Shown here in pieces: positions 7,955-17,503 of a stretch of DNA of 41,878 nt. The translations under genes were made by a program, and so were the position numbers. How positions within the stretch are numbered: the first letter of the stretch is position 1; every line of letters begins with the position of its first letter. The stretch is from SZUA-146 sp963922815 (GTDB lineage Bacteria > Pseudomonadota > Gammaproteobacteria > Steroidobacterales > SZUA-146), in assembly GCA_963922815.1 (NCBI GenBank), contig CAWUKD010000012.1, positions 1 to 41,878 of the forward strand, given 5' to 3'. Below the pieces are notes generated by a model, which worked only from the letters and a program-made list of their open reading frames with translations, searched no databases and was not told the origin of the DNA.

Positions 7955-10900
7955 TCAGTCTACCGTGGTTTGTCGCCAGAATGTACGTCTGGGTAATTCA
8001 GCGGCCTCGGCGTCACATGACTCGGGTCCTGCCAGACACTCAACTTCGCGCTCGCCCGGCTTTGTGCTCTCTTCGTCATCAGTGCCGTCACCTGGCGGAT
8101 CGATCGGATCAACCGTAGGATCACCTGGATCGCCGGGATAGCAGTCGGCGCCGAAGCAGTCATCGGTATCACCTTCTTCGGTCTCGCCAAAGATGAATGT
8201 GATCTCCGGTGGAATACCAGGTTTCTCCAGCTGTGTGGCTTCAGTCAGACCGGTTTTCAGATCAATGGTGTAGAGCTTGCCACTACCCACGGCCGGTGCA
8301 CACGGGTTCGATGAATCCGCCTCTCCTGGCGTGTAGGTCGTAAAGTACGCCTTGTTCTGGAAGATACGGGAGCGGGCCAGAGCTTTCTGTCCGTTAGTTC
8401 CCAGGTCTCTCCACCAGCCTTTGGCGCCATCCGGAATCACCTGCGATTCGTTGTTGCCAACAATCTGCGACATGGTGTCAAAATTGACGTTGTACTCGTA
8501 CTCGGAGCCATCTGAGCTTGAGTCAATACCGAGCTTGTTGAATACGTTGTAGTCACGTACGCCGCTCAAACGATCCCTGATGGTTTCGTTAAGAGGGTGG
8601 GCCCGGAAACCGGAACCCATCGTGATGGTCAGGAATTGTACGCCGTTTGCCGAGCTTAGCGCTACGTCAGGCGCATAGTAATAGCGTCGATTGTGGGTTG
8701 CGCCTGTCTGGTATGAGCCGCCAAGTTCAGCAATCATGCCAGCGGTAATACGCTGACTGCTTCCATCCGTGTGTATGTCGAAGCGGAACAGTCGACCGGC
8801 CAGGTCGTTGACATACATGCGATCAATCAGGCCGTCGAGATTCATGTCGAGTACGCGCACGGCTGAAGGAATGGAACTCTTCATCTCAGGCACTTCAAGG
8901 AACTTCGGTGCCGACGGAGAGTCGTTGGACGTGCTGGCTCTCCATAGTTCGTTACCCGTGTAGGCATCGATCATGTGAATAGAGTTACCCACTACGTTAG
9001 CGTCGTCAGCGTAACTGCCCTGTGATTCCTGCGCCGGATCATAACCACCACCGATCAGCACAACGCGCTTTGGATTGGGGCTATTGTCGGTGCCGAAGTT
9101 TACGTTGGCAACCACTGGACGGGACCAGCTCTGACCTTCTGCGTCATCGAAAATCCACTCGATTTTAGGCGCGCTGTCGTAGTCGGTTACGTCCAGCTTG
9201 TAGTAGGCGTTGCTGCCACGTCGCATACCGAAGTACAGGTAAACGCGGTCGTCTGAGTTGACGGTTGAAATGGTTCCATCACCGTCGTCTTTCTTTTCAA
9301 TAACAATGTGTCCGTCTACACCGTAGGGAATGTCACCATTACCCGTGTCGTTCTCGGCGAGCTCAGGCACGATACCGTGCAGCTCTTCCGGCATAAATGC
9401 CCAAAGTTCTTCACCGGTTTCGCCGCTGATCGCGTGCAGCAATCCGTCGTTCGTACCGACGAAGATAACGGCATCAGGAGAATCGTTGGTTCCGCCGTAG
9501 ACGACAACCGTAGGTTTGGAGTGCAGCGGCGCGCCAATTTGCTTTCTGGCGTCGGTGATGTCGCCGTCCTCGTTCTCGTCGTTGACGTCGTAACCAAGCG
9601 CCCACTGTCGCCACTGTGCAGAGGTGAGTCGTGGGTCCTGCTGACTCGCAGAATGCGCGGCATCCAGTGCGGATTGAAACGAAGCTGAAGTAGACAGCGG
9701 CTCAATGGTCGTGCCGGAATTGGTGTAGATCTTGCGTTGGGTTGGATCGTTAGGCAGGACGCTGGCGGCACCGCCCACGTTCACCGCTGCGCCGTCTTTG
9801 ACGGGTGCGCCGTTCTCGTCTACTGACCAATAGCTCTGCGCTTTTGGAAGCGCCGGGTTAGGTTCGCCGTTTTGCTCGCGACCGTCGTAGAAAAAGCCAG
9901 TGGCCGGATCAACGGCAGGGTCGCCATTGGCATCTACGATTACCAGGCCGTCTTCGTTGGCTCGAGGCTCGAACTTGTACTTCTTGATGTTGCCGTTCCA
10001 GCGTTTGTTCGCGGTAGGTTTGAATACCGTAAAGAACAACTGATCAAGATGGCTGGTACGGTCAAAGGCGTTAACTGTAACCGCTGGTGCGGTAAATCCG
10101 TCGTTCGTTTCAGCCACTTCCTTCAGAATCGAACTCAGATCTTCTTTAAGCTGTTCGGCATTGTTCGCCTGGTAGTAGTTGCCGCCGCCACGAGACGCCG
10201 CTTCTTTGAAGATAGGCAGGTCGACATTAAAGCCGATGAAGTGACTCACCACATTCTGCTTGCCAGGTATTGTGGGCGAGAAGTCGTTCTCATACAGAAA
10301 CTCGGCGAATTCGTCGATGCAGCGACCACTGCTTGAACCGTTTTCAGCGTTCTTACAGATTGTATCGGAGTGACCCGTATAGCTGGAATCGCCCATCAGT
10401 GACTCGATACGCGCTTCGGCACTATCGTCGTATGTCGGAGCACCGTCGCTGAGGTATACGATAAAGTTACGCTGACACGCACCTTTGAAAGGGGACTTGT
10501 ATTTGCCGCCCGAGACAGCGTCGGCGTGTGAGGCCAGAGGCGTCAGGTACGTGTAGCCATTGCTGGCGTTAAGGTATCCGTGCCACGAGTTCGCTCCGAA
10601 ATCGACCGTTTCTCCGAGGAAGTAGAGCCCAGCTTCATAGTATGTTTCAGCCAGAGGCGTGCTACCGAAATGGTGAATGTTATTAATGCGGGTGGTCAGA
10701 GTGTTGCGGTTGTCATCAAGGTCCGAAATCGGGTGAACGACCATGCCGCCCTGACCCAGCAGGTCGTAGTTGTCCTGCCAGCCAGCCCGGTTTGTATACG
10801 CAATGTCGTATTTCATCATACCGATGTTCACGTTTTCGAGCTCGCTGATGAGCTGCGTGGACACGTCCTGCACCACCGCAAGGCGATCGCGGTAGTAAGG

Positions 10901-11107
10901 TGCGTCATCATAAACAATATTGTCCATCGAGCCCGAGGAGTCGATTATGAAAAGTATGTTTGGATTATTCTCCGGGTCCGATTCAGGCTGACCAAAATAG
11001 ATTTCCGTATCGTCTGCCAGGACAGGCATGCCTACGAACAGCATCCAGACGGCGGCGGACAGCGTGATTCCGGCGTTAGAAAAATATTGTCGAGTTGATT
11101 TACTCAT
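7955..11107 (-). CDS. pilY1: Type IV pilus assembly/adhesion protein PilY1
   Basis: The 1050-residue exported protein has a signal peptide (cleavage near VLA-DD, residues 31/32). It has an N-terminal von Willebrand A-like domain with the MIDAS motif DSSGS (Asp56, Ser58, Ser60). A C-terminal beta-propeller region (about 480-1000) carries the calcium loop D754-x-N756-x-D758-G-x-x-D762, as in the PilY1 C-terminal domain. The tail is rich in Asp, Pro and Gly and ends in RRTFWRQ, as many PilY1 proteins do. PilY1 sits at the pilus tip, promotes pilus extension and mediates adhesion and surface sensing. The usual minor pilin genes (fimT/U, pilV, W, X, E) are absent on both sides, so this is an isolated copy, perhaps a second paralogue. 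Confidence 0.93.
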   Translation of the reverse strand: MSKSTRQYFSNAGITLSAAVWMLFVGMPVLADDTEIYFGQPESDPENNPNILFIIDSSGSMDNIVYDDAPYYRDRLAVVQDVSTQLISELENVNIGMMKYDIAYTNRAGWQDNYDLLGQGGMVVHPISDLDDNRNTLTTRINNIHHFGSTPLAETYYEAGLYFLGETVDFGANSWHGYLNASNGYTYLTPLASHADAVSGGKYKSPFKGACQRNFIVYLSDGAPTYDDSAEARIESLMGDSSYTGHSDTICKNAENGSSSGRCIDEFAEFLYENDFSPTIPGKQNVVSHFIGFNVDLPIFKEAASRGGGNYYQANNAEQLKEDLSSILKEVAETNDGFTAPAVTVNAFDRTSHLDQLFFTVFKPTANKRWNGNIKKYKFEPRANEDGLVIVDANGDPAVDPATGFFYDGREQNGEPNPALPKAQSYWSVDENGAPVKDGAAVNVGGAASVLPNDPTQRKIYTNSGTTIEPLSTSASFQSALDAAHSASQQDPRLTSAQWRQWALGYDVNDENEDGDITDARKQIGAPLHSKPTVVVYGGTNDSPDAVIFVGTNDGLLHAISGETGEELWAFMPEELHGIVPELAENDTGNGDIPYGVDGHIVIEKKDDGDGTISTVNSDDRVYLYFGMRRGSNAYYKLDVTDYDSAPKIEWIFDDAEGQSWSRPVVANVNFGTDNSPNPKRVVLIGGGYDPAQESQGSYADDANVVGNSIHMIDAYTGNELWRASTSNDSPSAPKFLEVPEMKSSIPSAVRVLDMNLDGLIDRMYVNDLAGRLFRFDIHTDGSSQRITAGMIAELGGSYQTGATHNRRYYYAPDVALSSANGVQFLTITMGSGFRAHPLNETIRDRLSGVRDYNVFNKLGIDSSSDGSEYEYNVNFDTMSQIVGNNESQVIPDGAKGWWRDLGTNGQKALARSRIFQNKAYFTTYTPGEADSSNPCAPAVGSGKLYTIDLKTGLTEATQLEKPGIPPEITFIFGETEEGDTDDCFGADCYPGDPGDPTVDPIDPPGDGTDDEESTKPGEREVECLAGPESCDAEAAELPRRTFWRQTTVD

Positions 11108-11348
11108 TGCACTGGTTCCGTTTTAAATAACGTCAAAAAAATAAGTGTTAAGCAAAATTCGGGTTGCGGGCTTAACGTGATGTGGCCATCTTAAGAGACA
11201 CGGCGGTTTATGCACGAAACTTGCGACAAGATACTCATCAGAGCCGACAAACGGTGCATAACGAGCCTGTAAAATAAACGGTTTGCGCGATTTCTTTGCG
11301 TACCTGTTTTGCAGGAACGCGAGTTAAGTAAGATGAGTTTTTAAGAAC

Positions 11349-11364
11349 TGTGACGGACGTCACA
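11349..11364. promoter_or_regulatory. CRP/Vfr-type palindrome upstream of pilY1
   Basis: The site is TGTGA-N6-TCACA with both half-sites exact, the core CRP/Vfr consensus. It lies 242 bases upstream of pilY1 and directly behind the stop of the cyclodeaminase-family gene, so pilY1 is the only gene it can serve in the usual orientation. The distance is long for direct activation unless the pilY1 leader is long. Confidence 0.6.
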
Positions 11365-11371
11365 TTTTGCG

Positions 11372-12355
11372 TTAGCGGGTGCGATCGATAAACTTCTTAT
11401 AGATGTAGTGCGTACACATCAGGTCGAGGTGTCCGCCTCCACCGTTTTTAAAAAATGTTATGTCATCGCGCTCGCGTTTAAACTCGTAGCCGTTGCACAA
11501 GTCATAGTAGTCGCCGAGAATATGTGATTCTGTGATCGTACCCTCACTTAAGGGTATGGCGATTTCACCGATGTCTGTAAACGTCGAGCGACGCGAGTCA
11601 ACAAAGGTTTTCGATTTCAATATCAGGTTGTCATCCGCTTCACGCATGTCGGGTCGAAACGCACCAACAAGATCAACGTGGCATCCTGCGGGCACCCAGT
11701 CTCCGGACAGTACCGGTTCCGGGCTGCTGGTAGCGCAGCTGATGATATCGGCGCTCGCGACGGCGTCGCGCAGGCTGGAAGTGGCTGTTACCGTCTGCGG
11801 CCGGTGAGCGTTATTGGCAGCGAGTTGCTGAGCCGTCTCAAAACTTCTGTTCCAGATCACGATATCGGAGATCTTCGGAAATACCTCACAGTACGCTTCA
11901 AGAGCATAGCCACCGACAGCGCCGGCACCAGCGATAACGAGTTTTCTGGCGTCGGGTCGAGCCAGCAGCCGGGCAGCGAGAATGGAGTCGCCCGTCGTTT
12001 TCCATTTGGTGATCAGCTCTCCGTCAAACGTGGCCAGTACCTGGCCCGTCGTGTCTTCAAACAGCGAAACAATGCCCTGGGTGGTAGCAAGCGGAGGGCT
12101 GGCGATGCGGTTTTGGGGGAATACGGTGACAGACTTTGTGGCCAGACCAAGACCCGGGATAAACGCGCACCGATTAAAAAAACCCTTTCCGGAGTGCTCC
12201 AGATAGACATCTTCATGAATTGCAGGAGCCATTTGGTGGCCACGGCGCAGCGCTTCCGAGATTTCCATCCACGTCAGATCTGCGTCGATATCGTCAAAGC
12301 CGATAAAAGGAACGTGTGAGATAAGCTTGCCTTGAAACACCTGGGTAGTGTCCAT
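11372..12355 (-). CDS. Ornithine cyclodeaminase/mu-crystallin family protein
   Basis: The protein has 327 residues from the first ATG; a TTG 90 bases upstream is in frame but lacks a ribosome binding site. The family includes NAD(P)-dependent ornithine and lysine cyclodeaminases, alanine dehydrogenases and ketimine reductases. The conserved substrate lysine region ATKSVT (Lys74), the block DGELITKWKTTGDSILAARL, and the dinucleotide motif GAGAVGG (143-149) are intact. It is cytoplasmic. It stands alone, divergent from the beta-lactamase-fold lipoprotein gene and upstream of pilY1 in the same direction, but 264 bases separate them. Exact substrate specificity is not predictable. Confidence 0.87.
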   Translation of the reverse strand: MDTTQVFQGKLISHVPFIGFDDIDADLTWMEISEALRRGHQMAPAIHEDVYLEHSGKGFFNRCAFIPGLGLATKSVTVFPQNRIASPPLATTQGIVSLFEDTTGQVLATFDGELITKWKTTGDSILAARLLARPDARKLVIAGAGAVGGYALEAYCEVFPKISDIVIWNRSFETAQQLAANNAHRPQTVTATSSLRDAVASADIISCATSSPEPVLSGDWVPAGCHVDLVGAFRPDMREADDNLILKSKTFVDSRRSTFTDIGEIAIPLSEGTITESHILGDYYDLCNGYEFKRERDDITFFKNGGGGHLDLMCTHYIYKKFIDRTR

Positions 12356-12472
12356 GGTATAAACAGGCGTACGGATAACGCAAGCTTTTGGCCTGGGCTC
12401 TGTTACAGCCACTCGTGTCGCGACTCTGACCGTATAATGATTCAATGACAGGCTCTTGATGGAACCACCTTA

Positions 12473-13960
12473 ATGCTCATGCAGCGGCTACTAATCCTGA
12501 CTCTTGGCGCAACCATGCTGTCGGCTTGCGCCGCAGACGCTGAACCTGGCGTATCGTATCCTGAGGGAGCGGAGCGCCTCGCCTCATTGCTGGAGGAGAT
12601 CGATTCGATACGCCAGCAGGCCAATGTGGCGTCGGCCGGAATCGCACTGGTATCGCGGGACACTATTCTCCACGCAGGTGGTATGGGTGTTCTGTCTTGG
12701 GAATCGGAGGAACCGGCGACGGCGGACACGCTGTTCAGACTGGGATCGGTGACCAAATCGTTTACCGGCCTTACCGCGTTGCACCTGCGCCGCAAGAGCC
12801 CCGATGTGTTTACGCGGCCGGTCAATCAGCTGGTACCCGGTTTGCTGGGCGAGGAGTTCGGTGGCGATCGGGTTGCTCTACCGCATCTACTTGAGCACAC
12901 CGCAGGGCTTAGCGACCTGAGTTCCCGGGAGTTTGCCTTTCAGGGCGAAACCGTCACTTACAAAGAGGCCGTGCAGTACGACCCGACCACCCGCGATCTG
13001 CGCTGGCCCGCAGCGGCACACTCCTCGTACAGCAACGCCGGGTTTGGCTACGCCGGCTATGTGTTGGAGTCTTTTACCGGTCGACCGTTCGAATTGCTGG
13101 TGCAGGAGCATTTGCTGACGCCGCTCGGTATGCGTGACGCCGGGTTTTTTATAACCGACGATTCTGCGCCTCTTGCGGCGGGCTACAACACCGATGGCAA
13201 AACGCCGATCCCGTACTGGCACATGCTGTACCGTTCGTTTGGCGGACTCAACGCGACGCCTCGGGATATGAGTCGCTTTGTACAGGCGCTGCTGCAGCCG
13301 GAGGGGCCCGAGCAGGTCTTTCTGGATTCCGCGGAGAGGCTGCGCTACGAGAACCCGTCCACGACGCTGGCCGCCTCTACGGGACTGGATTATGGCTACG
13401 GACTTGGAAATTACCACTGGTTCAGCAACGGGCTGAGATTTCACGGTCACGGCGGGGATGCCGATGGTTATCTGAGCCACTACGGGTACAACCAAAGTAC
13501 GGGGTACGGATACTTTATTGTGATTACCGCGTTTAACAAAAAGCCGCTCAATCAGATGCGCGAGAAGCTTGAGGCGTATATCGCGTCGCTGCCGACGATA
13601 GGGCAGGCAGCCGATGCCCTGGAGACCGATGAACCGATTCGGCTGCCCGAAGAGACGCTGTCCCGTTTGACGGGCAGCTATGCACAGGTCACGCGACGCT
13701 TTGGTCCTGTGCCCTCACCGGAAGAGCCGGTGCTACGCATAGCCGTCAGCAATCGACAGCTCGAAACTCAGTATCGCGGCAATCGCCGCCCACTTGTCGC
13801 GCTGTCAGAGCATCACTTCAAACGACCCTGGCAGCCCGCTGCCACCTACGCGTTTATTACCTCAGAAAACGGGGACATTTTTCTTCAGGGCGACCTGGGT
13901 AATTTCAGAAAGATACCGTCTTCGCATAACTCTGCCCCTTCGGAGCATCAGGATGACTAA
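12473..13960 (+). CDS. Serine hydrolase of the beta-lactamase (class C/PBP-like) family, lipoprotein
   Basis: The 495-residue protein starts with a lipoprotein signal peptide (lipobox LSAC, Cys19), so it should be membrane-anchored. The catalytic SxxK is Ser92-Val-Thr-Lys95 in GSVTKSF. The second motif YxN is Tyr186-Ser-Asn188. The third box appears as HGHGG (324-328), as in esterase-, D-aminopeptidase- and LACTB-like members, and not as KTG. A C-terminal domain of about 130 residues follows, similar in position to lipocalin-like tails of such hydrolases. It may act on peptides or esters in the envelope. A true antibiotic-resistance role is not indicated. The stop overlaps the next gene's start by eight bases. 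Confidence 0.88.
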   Translation: MLMQRLLILTLGATMLSACAADAEPGVSYPEGAERLASLLEEIDSIRQQANVASAGIALVSRDTILHAGGMGVLSWESEEPATADTLFRLGSVTKSFTGLTALHLRRKSPDVFTRPVNQLVPGLLGEEFGGDRVALPHLLEHTAGLSDLSSREFAFQGETVTYKEAVQYDPTTRDLRWPAAAHSSYSNAGFGYAGYVLESFTGRPFELLVQEHLLTPLGMRDAGFFITDDSAPLAAGYNTDGKTPIPYWHMLYRSFGGLNATPRDMSRFVQALLQPEGPEQVFLDSAERLRYENPSTTLAASTGLDYGYGLGNYHWFSNGLRFHGHGGDADGYLSHYGYNQSTGYGYFIVITAFNKKPLNQMREKLEAYIASLPTIGQAADALETDEPIRLPEETLSRLTGSYAQVTRRFGPVPSPEEPVLRIAVSNRQLETQYRGNRRPLVALSEHHFKRPWQPAATYAFITSENGDIFLQGDLGNFRKIPSSHNSAPSEHQDD

Positions 13961-15083
13961 CAGACATCGGATTGGGAAAGTACATACGGCCATGGCGCTA
14001 GCGGCGGGCGCGTTTTTGATTCTTGCCGGCTGTGTCACGGACGGCGCGAATGAACCGGACCACGGAGCAGGGCAAATCAGGCATACATTAGCGCTGCCAT
14101 CGTTGCCCCAGCCTGTCAGCAACAATGCCGTTGCTCGAGTGGCTACCGAAGAAGGGCACTACCTGGTGAGTTTCGCCGGGCTGTTGAAGGAAAAACGCTG
14201 GAGTGACACAACGGCGGCCACCTATGTGCTGGAGCCCGGTGCGCGCGCCTGGTCACGGGCGCCGGATGTGCCGGGCGACGAGGGAAGACTGGCGTCCATT
14301 GCGGTAGCGGCCGCAGGCCATGCCTACGTGTTCGGGGGCTACACGGTAGCAGAAGATCACAGCGAAGTGTCGCTGCCGCTTGTGCATCGCTTTGACCCGG
14401 TAAGCCAGGAATACGTGCGACTGGCCGACATGCCCGTGCCGGTGGACGATGCCATGGCGCTTGTCTATCAGGACCGATATATCTATCTGGTATCGGGCTG
14501 GCACGACACGGCCAATGTCAATCTCGTACAGCGCTACGATATCGAGCAAGACACCTGGGTCCAGGCGACCGCGTATCCGGGTGCGCCGGTGTTCGGTCAC
14601 GCGGGCGGCATAGTCGGCCGTGATCTGGTGGTGTGTGGTGGCGTAAAAATCAAAACGCATCGGGAAGGGCCCCGCGAGTTTGTCATTGGCGAGCAGTGCT
14701 TCGCCGGTACGATACGCGATGATGATGCGCGTCGCATCGACTGGCGGGTCATCGAGCCTATGCCCGATGCCGCCCGATACAGAGCGGCCGCAGCGGGGTC
14801 TGAAGCCTTACGCGGCGTCGTGTTTGTGGGTGGCAGTGACAATCCTTACAACTACAACGGTATCGGCTATAACGGTACTCCGTCGGCGCCGGAGAACACT
14901 ATCTGGCTGTTTGATGTTGAAGTCGGCCGCTGGGTCGGGCTGGGGCATCAGCCTCTGGCAACGATGGACCACCGGGCACTGCTCGAAACGCCCGACGGTT
15001 TTGTCACGATAGGCGGCATGCTGCAAGACCAGAAGGTCACCGATCGCGTCATAGCGACGCCGCTCTCAAGACCGGTCAGGTAG
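13953..15083 (+). CDS. Kelch-repeat beta-propeller lipoprotein
   Basis: The gene encodes 376 residues starting at the ATG inside the end of the preceding gene, where CGGAG lies seven bases upstream. Longer in-frame reading further upstream overlaps the hydrolase and is not needed. A lipobox LAGC (Cys27) follows a hydrophobic stretch. The rest consists of kelch-like units such as AYVFGGYTV, YIYLVSGWH, LVVCGGVK, VVFVGGSD and FVTIGGM, each with neighbouring Trp or aromatic residues, giving a predicted five- to six-bladed propeller. Related proteins include N-acetylneuraminate epimerase, but catalytic residues cannot be assigned. Overlap with the serine hydrolase gene suggests the two lipoproteins are made together. 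Confidence 0.82.
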   Translation: MTNRHRIGKVHTAMALAAGAFLILAGCVTDGANEPDHGAGQIRHTLALPSLPQPVSNNAVARVATEEGHYLVSFAGLLKEKRWSDTTAATYVLEPGARAWSRAPDVPGDEGRLASIAVAAAGHAYVFGGYTVAEDHSEVSLPLVHRFDPVSQEYVRLADMPVPVDDAMALVYQDRYIYLVSGWHDTANVNLVQRYDIEQDTWVQATAYPGAPVFGHAGGIVGRDLVVCGGVKIKTHREGPREFVIGEQCFAGTIRDDDARRIDWRVIEPMPDAARYRAAAAGSEALRGVVFVGGSDNPYNYNGIGYNGTPSAPENTIWLFDVEVGRWVGLGHQPLATMDHRALLETPDGFVTIGGMLQDQKVTDRVIATPLSRPVR

Positions 15084-15106
15084 TCGGTCATCGCGTCAAC
15101 GATCAG

Positions 15107-17503
15107 CTACTGAGCGACTTCAAAGCGATACATTTGCGAATTGCTGCGTCCGAGATCATCGACTACCTGAATATGATGATCGCCAGGTGCGGGTGTCCAG
15201 AGCAGCGCCTCGTCTCGTCCGGCCTCTGCGATAAACTGGTCGTCGACAAACCAGAACAGGGACGTAACGTCTGCGTCGGTTGTCGCCGTCAACGGCAGCT
15301 GGTCGGGTTCTTTCCGATGAGGTTGCAACATGTAGCTAAGCCTGGGCGCTGGCGAGGTGATTGTCGGTGCCATGCCGCGGGCGGCCAACGTTCCCTGGGC
15401 GCACGCTGACGCATACGGAGGGGGTTGCCTGACCGAAATACCCGCCTGACGGAACAGGCGGACAATGTCTGAAGGCCAGAATTCGAACACCTCCCTGCGC
15501 GTGTGTGGAGCGCCGCCGTGACACGCTCGCAGGCCGGTCCTGGTGTCGACGTGAACGGGCCGGTGAACGGACGACACTTTTATGGGCGACACGCCGGGAA
15601 TAAACCATCCGGACTCTGTGCCGGGGCAGTAGCGACCCGGAAGATCGCCGGTGCCGGCACACACGTCGACTCGCTGAAGATTCAGTGGCTCTGTCACGGC
15701 GTCAGGTGCCGTTGCCAGTGCGGCGGCGTGGATATCATTGCTGACCGTGGCGCTGGCCAGCATGGTGTCGATCAGGTCGAAGAACAAAGGCGCCGCGGCC
15801 TGACGTCCAATCAGCGCCGGGTTGCTGCTGCCATCGAAATTTCCCACCCAGACGGCCAGCGCGTAGGGTCCCGTCACGCCTACCGTCCAGGCATCTCTGT
15901 AGGCATACGACGTACCGGTTTTCCATGCGACCGGCCTGTCATTGAGGGATGTGCCGACCAGCAGCGCGTCGGGTCGCGGATTTTGCCGAAGAATATCAAG
16001 CACCAAAAAGCTGGCTTCCGGGCTCATCAGCCGTACGGGCGCGGTCTGTGTGACCGGTGACCTGTCCCAAACGAGGTCCCGCAGGCGCCCGCCGTTCGCC
16101 AGCATGGCGTACAGGCGAATCAGCTCCTGCATGGTAAGTTCATTGCCGCCCAGGATCATGGCCAGGCCATAGTGATCGGCCGGTTTCATTCCCGTAACGC
16201 CGGCATCGGCCAAAAAGGTGTAAAACGCCTCCTGACCTACCCGATTCAGCAGATCTATGGCCGGTACGTTTCGGCTGTAGATCAGGGCATCCCGCGCGAC
16301 AATCGGCCCCATGAATCCACGGTCGAAATTTTCAGGCGTGTACACGCCGAAACGTTTGGGTGCGTCGGTCAGGAGGCTCATCGGGTGAATCAGGCCCTGA
16401 TCCATGGCCAGGCCGAACACAAACGGTTTCAGCGTGGAGCCCGGTGAGCGTTTTGCACTAACGCCATTTACCTGGCCACTGATGCCGGCGTCAAAATAGT
16501 TCGCTGAACCGATAGAGGCCAGTACATGCATTGATCGTGTGTCAACAAGCATGGCGCTGGCGTTCTTAAGGCCGTCGCTGGCACGACGTTCGAGGTATTG
16601 GGACAACGTTCGCTGCAGGTCTTTTTGAAGCGGTAGCGACAGCGTGCTGTTGGTCGTATGGGCGGCCGCCAGGTCCCCGGAATCGTTGCCGGGCATCAAG
16701 CGCGCCGATGCGCCGACCACGTAGTGCGGAGCATGAAATGGCAGCTGGTGGGGGTGTCGTACCTGCAGAGGCAGCGTCATCAGCGCGCTCTGCGCGTCGT
16801 CGGGGTCATATTCCGCGCGCCACAGCGCAAACAGGCGGTCGCGGGCGTCATACAGCGCGGGAAGTTTATGCGCGCGCGTAGGCGCACGCTGCGCCGGGTT
16901 CTGCGGTATGACCGCGAGTGCGAGCGCTTCTGCGAGCGTGAGTTCAGATGCCGGCTTGTCAAAGTATACGAGCGCGGCCGTGCCTACCCCTTCGATGTTG
17001 CCGCCGTAGGGTGCCAGGTTCAGATAGGCTTCGAGAATTTGTGACTTGCTGTAATGCCGCTCCAGCTGCACAGCGCGGCTGATCTGTACGAGCTTGCCTC
17101 TGATCGTGCGCGTGTCGAGATTAAAGCGCATTCGGGCCAGCTGCATGGTCAGCGTGGACGCGCCGATGCGGCGAGTCCGGGTAACGTACGTTGTCCAGGC
17201 TGCGCGGACCAGCGCGGCAAGGTTGACGCCCGGGTGGTCAAAAAAGTAGCGATCCTCGTAGAGCAGAGTCGCCTGGACTACGTCGTCAGAAATTCGGGGC
17301 AGGGGCTCGAACAGGCGATAGCGCTGATCGCGAGCCAGGTTGAGCCGGAGCAGCTGCCCGTCGCGATCATAAACAACGGTGGAAAACGAGGTGGATTCGT
17401 ACAGCGCAGGTGCCGGCAAAAATACCCACGTCGCTGCGATGACGGCAGCGGCAGCGAGCAATATTATTGCCCGCTTGCGTCTGATGATGTTTGCAAATGA
17501 CAT
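15107..17503 (-). CDS. pbpC: Penicillin-binding protein 1C
   Basis: The ATG start gives 798 residues; a GTG one codon earlier is possible. The protein is a bifunctional class A PBP building periplasmic peptidoglycan. An N-terminal membrane anchor (about 12-30) is followed by a GT51 glycosyltransferase domain with LLYEDRYFFDHPGV (catalytic Glu near 84) and GASTLTMQLAR. The transpeptidase domain has SPGSTLKPF (nucleophile Ser357, Lys360), SRN (411-413) and KTGTS (529-533), numbered from the GTG. The C-terminal domain of about 100 residues fits BiPBP_C. Its start overlaps the alpha-2-macroglobulin stop (TGATG), so the pair is translationally coupled, as in the E. coli yfhM-pbpC arrangement. Confidence 0.95.
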   Translation of the reverse strand: MSFANIIRRKRAIILLAAAAVIAATWVFLPAPALYESTSFSTVVYDRDGQLLRLNLARDQRYRLFEPLPRISDDVVQATLLYEDRYFFDHPGVNLAALVRAAWTTYVTRTRRIGASTLTMQLARMRFNLDTRTIRGKLVQISRAVQLERHYSKSQILEAYLNLAPYGGNIEGVGTAALVYFDKPASELTLAEALALAVIPQNPAQRAPTRAHKLPALYDARDRLFALWRAEYDPDDAQSALMTLPLQVRHPHQLPFHAPHYVVGASARLMPGNDSGDLAAAHTTNSTLSLPLQKDLQRTLSQYLERRASDGLKNASAMLVDTRSMHVLASIGSANYFDAGISGQVNGVSAKRSPGSTLKPFVFGLAMDQGLIHPMSLLTDAPKRFGVYTPENFDRGFMGPIVARDALIYSRNVPAIDLLNRVGQEAFYTFLADAGVTGMKPADHYGLAMILGGNELTMQELIRLYAMLANGGRLRDLVWDRSPVTQTAPVRLMSPEASFLVLDILRQNPRPDALLVGTSLNDRPVAWKTGTSYAYRDAWTVGVTGPYALAVWVGNFDGSSNPALIGRQAAAPLFFDLIDTMLASATVSNDIHAAALATAPDAVTEPLNLQRVDVCAGTGDLPGRYCPGTESGWFIPGVSPIKVSSVHRPVHVDTRTGLRACHGGAPHTRREVFEFWPSDIVRLFRQAGISVRQPPPYASACAQGTLAARGMAPTITSPAPRLSYMLQPHRKEPDQLPLTATTDADVTSLFWFVDDQFIAEAGRDEALLWTPAPGDHHIQVVDDLGRSNSQMYRFEVAQ

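Noticed and set aside
12356..12445. TTG-initiated N-terminal extension of the cyclodeaminase-family gene
   Set aside because: No ribosome binding site; the homologous part of the family begins near the internal ATG.
13794..13952. Upstream extension of the kelch lipoprotein gene
   Set aside because: It overlaps the hydrolase coding region in another frame and would hide the lipoprotein signal; the internal ATG has a good ribosome binding site.
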